Assembly: GCA_039933635.1 (NCBI GenBank)
Contig: JBDTNQ010000019.1
Span: forward strand, 1-46,949
Reading direction: 5' to 3'
DNA from: JBDTNQ01 sp039933635
GTDB lineage: Bacteria; Acidobacteriota; Vicinamibacteria; Vicinamibacterales; SCN-69-37
Length of the DNA: 46,949 nucleotides
Below, one piece after another: positions 41,664 to 46,949 of the stretch (positions within the stretch are counted from its first letter, which is position 1; each line of letters opens with the position of its first letter). The notes under the pieces were generated by a model. The model saw only the letters and a list, made by a program, of their open reading frames with translations, did not search any database and was not told the DNA's origin. The position numbers and the translations under genes are program-made.

Positions 41664-43097
41664 ATGATGCTACGCGTCCGAATGCTGGTGATGAGTCTGC
41701 TGGTGGCCTTGCCGGCAGCCCTGCTCGTCACCTACCTGATCGATCGCGGTCGCACGGCGGATGAGCAGGTCGCGCTCGATCGCGTCGTACGGTCGCAAAT
41801 CAACGCGCAGGTCCGCGAGCGGTGCGAGAGCGATCCCACCTGGTTCCTCACCGGACCGCTCGAAGGCCGGCCCGCGGGGGGCGTCTTCATCGAAACGAGT
41901 CCGGATCAGTTGCCGCCACGTCCGAGGGTGACAACCCAGCCCTTCGAACTCTTTGCCTACGACGAGGCGTTCGTGGGATCGAGTTCGGGGAGCGCCAGGT
42001 TCCCGCAGGACTTCAAGCGGCTGCTTCGCACGGACTCGGTGCCGGTGTTTGCGTCGTACGCGACGGCCTCCGGCACCGGTGTGCAGATGGCCATCCCGAC
42101 GGGCTGGCGCGGCGGGCCGTGCATGTATTTCCTGGGGCGCATGGAGGCACCGGCCAACCAGATGCGGCAGCGCCTGGTCACGTTCGCCGGCCTGTACGTC
42201 CTCTTTGCGCTGGTTGCGGCGTTGACGATGACGCCGACCGTGTTCCGCATCCGCCGCCAGGCCGCCGAGGCGCGCGAGGCCGTCGCCAGCGGCTACAAGG
42301 CGATGGCTCCGGACCAGAAGAAAGACGAGCTCAGCTCGATGACGTTCGTCTACAACGACATCTCCAACGAGCTCCAGATACGCAAAGCCCGCATCGACGA
42401 TCAGGATGCCGCGCTTCGTCGACTCGCGCAGTCGACCGACGATGAGATCGCCAAACCGCTCGCGGAACTCGAGGCGGGCCTCGCGGCGCTGGCAGCCAAT
42501 TCAGCCAATCGGACCGAGATTGTGGCCCAGTTACGCCGCGCTCACGACCTCTCGGCCATCGTCGAGAACCTGGCGGCCGCGACGAAGCTGCGTCTGGCCG
42601 GAGCGTCTCTGGCATCGGCCCCCGTCGATCTCAATGCCCTCGTGACCCGCGTCGTCGATCGCCATCGGTCAATCGCGCAGGCGGCGGGCGTGACAATCCA
42701 AGCGCTGCTCCCTTTGCCTGCCGTCGTCGTCGATACCGACGAGACGCTCCTCACCCGCGCGGTGGCGAACATCGTCGACAATGCCAGCCGCTACAACCGG
42801 AGCGGAGGCGAAGTGACGGTGCGGCTCGAACGCGCTGCCTCGGAGCCGCGATTCCGTTTATTTGTCACCGACAACGGTCCCGGCGTGACCGAGGAGGAAT
42901 TCCGCGGCTTGACGGCGGTCCGCCGCTTCCGTGGCGATGAAAGCCGCAATCGGCGCCCGGGCGCGCCTGGTCTTGGGCTGGCGATCGCGCGCGAGGTGAC
43001 GGATCGGCTGGGATTCACGCTCGACCTCAAACGACCCGCGGCGGGCGGATTCGAGGTCGAGTTCGCGGGACCGACGTCGAGCCGCGGCGTACAATGA
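41664..43097 (+). CDS. Histidine-kinase-like protein with the phospho-acceptor His replaced by Asp
   Basis: 477 residues. TM1 about 5-25 (MLVMSLLVALPAALLVTYLI), periplasmic sensor region about 27-170, TM2 about 172-195 (YVLFALVAALTMTPTVF), then a linker, DHp-like and HATPase domains. HATPase boxes are intact: NIVDNASRY (N), DNGPG (G1), GLGLAIA (G2). The H box, normally HELRTPL, reads DEIAKPL: Asp260 stands where the phosphorylated His belongs. The only His nearby (RRAHDLSAIVENL) is in the second helix. No response regulator is adjacent. Probably a non-canonical or dead kinase that could still bind ATP; the start (ATG 41664 or 41667) has a weak Shine-Dalgarno. Confidence 0.88.
   Translation: MMLRVRMLVMSLLVALPAALLVTYLIDRGRTADEQVALDRVVRSQINAQVRERCESDPTWFLTGPLEGRPAGGVFIETSPDQLPPRPRVTTQPFELFAYDEAFVGSSSGSARFPQDFKRLLRTDSVPVFASYATASGTGVQMAIPTGWRGGPCMYFLGRMEAPANQMRQRLVTFAGLYVLFALVAALTMTPTVFRIRRQAAEAREAVASGYKAMAPDQKKDELSSMTFVYNDISNELQIRKARIDDQDAALRRLAQSTDDEIAKPLAELEAGLAALAANSANRTEIVAQLRRAHDLSAIVENLAAATKLRLAGASLASAPVDLNALVTRVVDRHRSIAQAAGVTIQALLPLPAVVVDTDETLLTRAVANIVDNASRYNRSGGEVTVRLERAASEPRFRLFVTDNGPGVTEEEFRGLTAVRRFRGDESRNRRPGAPGLGLAIAREVTDRLGFTLDLKRPAAGGFEVEFAGPTSSRGVQ
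43090..43095 (+). promoter_or_regulatory. Putative -10 box (TACAAT) before the GT2 gene
   Basis: TACAAT lies 5 nt before GTG 43101 and 8 nt before GTG 43104. It overlaps the end of the kinase gene, so the glycosyltransferase may have its own leaderless transcript. Confidence 0.38.
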
Positions 43098-43100
43098 CCG

Positions 43101-44039
43101 GTGGTGCCGTCGGACCCGCCGCACATCGCCATCCTGCTCTGCACCTATCAGGGCGCGCTCTTCCTGCCCGCCCAGCTTGATTCCTTCGCGACGCAAACAC
43201 GCCAGGACTGGGCGGTGTGGGCGTCAGACGACGGATCGGCGGACGGTACGCTCGAGCTGCTCGAACAGTATCGACAGCGATGGGGCTCACAGCGCCTGAC
43301 GCTGGTGAGCGGACCGCGCCGCGGCATCACCGCCAACTTCATTTCCCTGCTCTGCCGCCAGGACATCAGGGCACGCGCGTATGCCTGCGCCGATCAAGAT
43401 GACATCTGGGAGCCCGAGAAGCTCGCGCGCGCCTCTCGGTGGATCGATCAGGTCGATGCGGCCGTTCCTGCCCTGTACTGCTCGCGGACGCGACTGATCG
43501 ACGCGACAGGGCACGAGACCGGCATGTCACCCTTGTTCCTGCGGCCGCCGTCGTTTGCAGCCGCACTGGCGCAGAATATCGCCGGCGGTAACACCATGGT
43601 CGTGAACGAGGCCGCGCGGCAGCTTGTCGTGCGCGCGGCCGCGGCTGGAGCGGAGCCGGTGCTCTACGACTGGTGGATCTATCTGGTTGTGACGGCCTGC
43701 GGCGGCCGCGTCTATTACGATCCGGTCTCGACGCTGCGGTACCGGCAGCACGGCCAGAATGAAATTGGCGCCAACACGCGGCTGAGTGACCGCGCAGACA
43801 ATGCCGTGGCGATGCTGCGCGGCCGCGTGCGGCGGTGGAACGACACGAACCTGGCGGCCCTGGATCGAATCGCCGACCTCATCACGCCGGGGAATCGGCG
43901 TCTGCTCGACACGTTTCGAGACGCACGGACCCGTGGCGTTGCCGGCCGGGTCACTGGTCTCTACCGCAGCGGCGTCAGGCGCCAGACGTTCGTGGGCAAC
44001 GTCGGGCTATTCGTGGCGGCCGCGGCCGGTCGGATCTGA
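43101..44039 (+). CDS. Glycosyltransferase family 2
   Basis: 312 residues, inverting GT-A enzyme of the rhamnosyltransferase-like type. IAILLCTYQGALFLPAQLDS, the DxD-like QDDIW (ACADQDDIWEPEKL), and the GGNTMVVNEAA and DWWIYLVVTACGG segments are typical. Probably extends a surface polysaccharide; donor and acceptor unknown. Start is GTG 43101 or GTG 43104; the latter lies 8 nt after a TACAAT box. The Wzm-type permease follows after 79 bp. Confidence 0.9.
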   Translation: MVPSDPPHIAILLCTYQGALFLPAQLDSFATQTRQDWAVWASDDGSADGTLELLEQYRQRWGSQRLTLVSGPRRGITANFISLLCRQDIRARAYACADQDDIWEPEKLARASRWIDQVDAAVPALYCSRTRLIDATGHETGMSPLFLRPPSFAAALAQNIAGGNTMVVNEAARQLVVRAAAAGAEPVLYDWWIYLVVTACGGRVYYDPVSTLRYRQHGQNEIGANTRLSDRADNAVAMLRGRVRRWNDTNLAALDRIADLITPGNRRLLDTFRDARTRGVAGRVTGLYRSGVRRQTFVGNVGLFVAAAAGRI

Positions 44040-44118
44040 GATGCTGTTCGCCGCCGGCTGTCGCTTGCGCCCCGCACCGAGTAATCTGAAGTCCCTGTAG
44101 CCTGTAGTCAGCACGCGC

Positions 44119-44949
44119 ATGAATCCTCATCACGCCCATCCGACCTCGCTGGCGGCCATGCTTCGCAGCGCGATTGTCAATCGCCAGCTCATCGGCCAGC
44201 TCATCCGCCGTGACGTTGTCGGGCGCTATCGCGGATCGGTAATGGGCATTGCGTGGTCGTTTCTGAATCCGTTGTTGATGCTCGTCATCTACACCGTCGT
44301 GTTCTCGGGCATCTTCAAGCAGCGGTGGCCAGGGGTCAGCACCGACAGCACGACGGGTTTCGCGGTGATTCTGTTCGTCGGCCTCATCGTGCACGGCCTG
44401 TTCGCGGAGTGTGTCACCCGCGCGCCGGGACTCGTCCTCGCCAATCCCAACTACGTCAAGCGCGTGATCTTCCCGCTCGAGATCCTGCCGTGGGTGAGCA
44501 TGGGGTCAGCGCTGTTTCACAGCCTGATCAGCGTGTCTGTGCTGATCGTTGCCCAGGTCGCCTTCAACGGCAGGCTGCCATGGACGGTGGTGCTGCTTCC
44601 GATCGTGATTTTGCCGTTGATCTTCACCACGCTTGGGATCGCGTGGTTTCTGTCCGCCCTCGGAGTATTCGTCCGGGACATCAGCCAAATCACAGCGTTG
44701 ATCGTGAGCGTGGCGATGTTTCTGTCGCCCGTCTTCTATCCGGTGTCGATCCTCTCAGTGCGTTTTCAGCGGTGGATCTATCTGAACCCGTTGACGTACC
44801 CGATCGAGGACGCTCGCGCCGCTCTCATCTACGGCCGCGCGCCCTCACCGGTGCACCTCCTCATCGCGATGGCCGCAGGCCTCGTCGTTGCGCAGGTCGG
44901 CTTCTGGTGGTTTCAGAAAACCCGCAAGGGCTTCGCGGACGTCATCTAG
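44119..44949 (+). CDS. ABC-2 polysaccharide exporter permease (Wzm-like)
   Basis: 276 residues, six membrane helices. Signature: LIRRDVVGRYRGSVMGIAWSFLNPLLMLVIYTVVF near the N-terminus (segments VVGRYRGSVMGIAWSFLNPL), then FPLEILPWVSMGSALFHSLI, FVRDISQITALIVSVAMFLSP and YLNPLTYPIEDARAALIYG. Exports O-antigen, capsule or teichoic-type chains with a Wzt-type ATPase. No ATPase gene is adjacent: a GT2 is upstream and the next gene is convergent. Its partner must be encoded elsewhere. Confidence 0.92.
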   Translation: MNPHHAHPTSLAAMLRSAIVNRQLIGQLIRRDVVGRYRGSVMGIAWSFLNPLLMLVIYTVVFSGIFKQRWPGVSTDSTTGFAVILFVGLIVHGLFAECVTRAPGLVLANPNYVKRVIFPLEILPWVSMGSALFHSLISVSVLIVAQVAFNGRLPWTVVLLPIVILPLIFTTLGIAWFLSALGVFVRDISQITALIVSVAMFLSPVFYPVSILSVRFQRWIYLNPLTYPIEDARAALIYGRAPSPVHLLIAMAAGLVVAQVGFWWFQKTRKGFADVI

Positions 44950-44961
44950 GCCTGCCGCCGC

Positions 44962-46299
44962 CTAGCGAAACCGGTATGTCATCCCAGCCAGCACTCGCAC
45001 GTCCTTCACGTCGTTGTCGTGTGTCGTATCTGCCGTCACCGAGAGCGAGATGTGGCGGCCCGTCATCACGACGGCGGAAAGCCCGATTTGCGTCGTTTCG
45101 GGGCGCGTCTCCACCGTGATGCCATCGCTTCTGGTGAACCGCACGATGGACACGGAGCTGGAGTAGTCACCCGAGAGATACACGGCGCGACCAATCTGCC
45201 GGCCCACGGAGAGGTACACCGAATTGTACTGGCCGGTCGGCCGGCTGATGCGATAGTCGGTGACCGTGACGTCCACCCCCGAGCCTGCGACGTTGCCGGA
45301 TGACACGCCAAGACTGATGCGCCCGGTATCCGCGCTGTCACGGTTGTTCTTGTCCCGGGTGTAGCCGGCCTGCAGACGGATATCACGGGCAACGTGCACG
45401 CTGACGCGAGCGCCCGCCGAGGCATAGAGGAGCGCGTCGAGCGCGCCGTCACGAAGCGGACGTCCCGCGAGCACGTCTTCAGTGATGGACCGGGTATCGA
45501 GCGACCGACCGCGATGATAGAGCCCTTGGAGATCGAGCCGGTTCGTCGGCGAGGCGTGGGCGTTCACCATCAGATACGTCAGGCCGCCCGTTCCCTGACC
45601 GGCGGGGCCCACGAGGTCGTACTCCGCGGCCTGGAAGAAGAACAGCTTCGATCGAATGGGAACGAAGTTCGTCGTCGTGAGAACCGATCGCTCGATGAGA
45701 TTGCGATCGGCGAGCCGCACATAACCGGCGACGTGGCGCCGCCCGCCGTTGCCCTCGAGAATGCCGTAGCCGCCCATCTTGCGAATCCCCGCCGTGGATC
45801 CGAGCTCGTACGGCTTTGGCTCGGTGCCCGCAAACATGCTGACGCGCAGTCGACCGGCGGCAGCGGTCGTCGGACCCTGCTTGTATTCAACGACGGCGCC
45901 TGAGACGGCGCCGAGCCCCCCGAGGTCGTTGAGCCACATCTGGCCGCCCCTGACGCGCACGTGACCGTTCGCGAAGCGCCCTCCCACGTAGCCGTCGTAC
46001 ATCGAGATACGCGCCGCTCGCCTCGTGTCGCTGGAGGCTGCGTGCCGCACATCGAGGCCGTACTCGACGCCGTCGCCGTCGGCGTCCGGCATCGTGTAGC
46101 TGACATTCGTGATGAAGTCGCCCATCGTCACCGATGGACCATCGGTCGGTGTGATCCGGGAACTATTGACGTAGAACGAGATGCGACCCGAGGGGCGCAC
46201 GCGCGGCGCGGTCACGATCTGCGCCTGCGCCGAAGGCACGGCCAGGAGCAGTGCGGCGAGGCCTTGCAGCAGCCAGATCAGACCGCGCTGTTTGTGCAT
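44962..46299 (-). CDS. Outer-membrane beta-barrel protein next to a multiheme cytochrome
   Basis: 445 residues from ATG 46299, chosen because GAGGA lies 5 nt before it; the ATG at 46311 has no ribosome-binding site. Signal peptide MHKQRGLIWLLQGLAALLL...SAQA with Gln next. The mature part is amphipathic strands and turns (RISFYVNSSRITPTDG, YLSVGRQIGRAVYLSGDYSS) ending TYRFR. It follows the multiheme cytochrome by 15 bp, so the pair is coupled. It could hold the cytochrome in the outer membrane as a porin-cytochrome conduit; with about 420 mature residues it is shorter than MtrB-type barrels (~26 strands), so an accessory barrel is the alternative. Confidence 0.85.
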   Translation of the reverse strand: MHKQRGLIWLLQGLAALLLAVPSAQAQIVTAPRVRPSGRISFYVNSSRITPTDGPSVTMGDFITNVSYTMPDADGDGVEYGLDVRHAASSDTRRAARISMYDGYVGGRFANGHVRVRGGQMWLNDLGGLGAVSGAVVEYKQGPTTAAAGRLRVSMFAGTEPKPYELGSTAGIRKMGGYGILEGNGGRRHVAGYVRLADRNLIERSVLTTTNFVPIRSKLFFFQAAEYDLVGPAGQGTGGLTYLMVNAHASPTNRLDLQGLYHRGRSLDTRSITEDVLAGRPLRDGALDALLYASAGARVSVHVARDIRLQAGYTRDKNNRDSADTGRISLGVSSGNVAGSGVDVTVTDYRISRPTGQYNSVYLSVGRQIGRAVYLSGDYSSSVSIVRFTRSDGITVETRPETTQIGLSAVVMTGRHISLSVTADTTHDNDVKDVRVLAGMTYRFR

Positions 46300-46314
46300 G
46301 ATGGTCCTCATCGA

Positions 46315-46949
46315 TCAGCCGGCCCGTCCATTCGGGTGACACGCGTAGCAGCGATTCGAGTCATACGCGTAACCGCTGACGTTCCGATGGTTGCCATCGG
46401 TTTGCGTGCGGTTGTGGCAGCCCGTGAAGCACGAAAACTGGACGTACGCCGCCGGGTTCGTGTGGCAGGTCGCGCACGCGATGTTCGCGTGGCGGCCCGA
46501 CGTGATCGGGAACCACGTGTGCGTGAATTTGCCCAGGGTCCAGGCCGAATCCGCCGCGTTGTGGCAGGTGACGCATGTCGTCGGGAAGCCCGCGCCCACG
46601 TGGCTCGGATTGGTCGTCCGCTGGTATTCGGTCAGATGGCAAGGCAGACAATCGCGCGGCGTGCCTTTGTACACGTTGTTCACGTGACAGAGGCTGCACG
46701 CGGCCGTTGCGTGCCGGCCCAGCAACTGGAACACCGAGTTGTGATTGAAGCTGCCACCCTGCCACGTCGTGTCGGTGGCCCGATGGCACGTGTCACACGT
46801 GGTCGAGAAGCCGGCGGCCGCGTGGTTGGGGGCTGTCGTCTTCTGATAGCTGGGGAGATGGCATCCGACGCAATCACGGGGCGTGCCCTTGTAGACGTTG
46901 TTGACGTGACAGGTCGCGCAGGCCTGGGTTGCGTGGAGGCCGACGAGCG
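46315..46949 (-). CDS. Multiheme c-type cytochrome (partial, C-terminal 211 residues)
   Basis: The frame is open through the right edge. The visible part has eight CxxCH heme motifs (CATCH, CVGCH, CDTCH, CSLCH, CLPCH, CVTCH, CATCH, CYACH) and one CxxxCH (CFTGCH, 46414-46431). It consists of 74-residue repeats opening HATxACxxCHVNNVYKGTPR, two nearly identical (HAT at 46935 and 46713) and a third divergent (HAN at 46491). No methionine-rich or catalytic domain is seen, so it is an electron carrier of the cytochrome c3/multiheme type, exported as all c-type cytochromes are. The total heme count is unknown as the N-terminus is outside the window. Confidence 0.92.
   Translation of the reverse strand, partial: LVGLHATQACATCHVNNVYKGTPRDCVGCHLPSYQKTTAPNHAAAGFSTTCDTCHRATDTTWQGGSFNHNSVFQLLGRHATAACSLCHVNNVYKGTPRDCLPCHLTEYQRTTNPSHVGAGFPTTCVTCHNAADSAWTLGKFTHTWFPITSGRHANIACATCHTNPAAYVQFSCFTGCHNRTQTDGNHRNVSGYAYDSNRCYACHPNGRAG

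Overview
The window is 47 kb of dense, GC-rich (about two-thirds G+C by eye) bacterial chromosome with no phage, insertion sequence, integrase or CRISPR array. The gene content suggests a Gram-negative Acidobacteriota, most likely class Vicinamibacteria (Luteitalea-like): a TonB-dependent receptor with an N-terminal carboxypeptidase-regulatory-like domain, an FG-GAP/CRTAC1 protein ending in an ASPIC/UnbV domain, secreted M4 and M13 metallopeptidases, and a multiheme cytochrome of the HATxxCxxCHVNNVYKGTP repeat type. This placement is inference; the window carries no rRNA.

Left third (1-13.6 kb) is mostly housekeeping: a partial PcrA/UvrD helicase; leucine synthesis (leuC-leuD, a LysR regulator, and a leuA that lacks the usual C-terminal regulatory domain); amino-sugar synthesis (glmU-glmS); a small TPR protein; rsmI; an FmdB zinc ribbon; galU; serS, followed at once by a tRNA-Ser(UGA). 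GlmS, GlmU and GalU supply UDP-sugars for envelope glycans.

The middle (13.6-28 kb) holds surface and secreted functions: an AsnB-type amidotransferase, a GT4 glycosyltransferase, a lipoprotein with Fn3-like domains, a methyltransferase / polysaccharide deacetylase / methyltransferase run (the last with a C-terminal beta-sandwich domain), a WXXGXW lipoprotein, DedA, YjbQ, an M4 peptidase followed by an outer-membrane barrel protein, and the CRTAC1 protein.

The right part (28-47 kb) has an M13 peptidase, two tandem CNNM/CBS membrane proteins, a TonB receptor coupled to a multi-pass membrane protein, an envelope/osmotic-stress group (MscL, MFS, DUF2269, GlsB/YeaQ, dodecin), tRNA-Ser(GCU), gltX, an AlkA-like glycosylase, a histidine-kinase-like protein whose phospho-acceptor His is replaced by Asp, a GT2, a Wzm-type ABC permease without an adjacent ATPase, and at the edge a multiheme c-type cytochrome followed by an outer-membrane barrel.

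The points most worth a second look are the cytochrome/barrel pair, the degenerate kinase, an M4 peptidase with a ~50-residue insertion between its zinc ligands, the short LeuA, a recurring TAnnnT box 5-11 nt before start codons that lack a Shine-Dalgarno (suggesting leaderless mRNAs), and a recurring GTGGAGYCC intergenic element. No single locus is clearly a complete new system. Every gene-free stretch is shorter than 300 bp.
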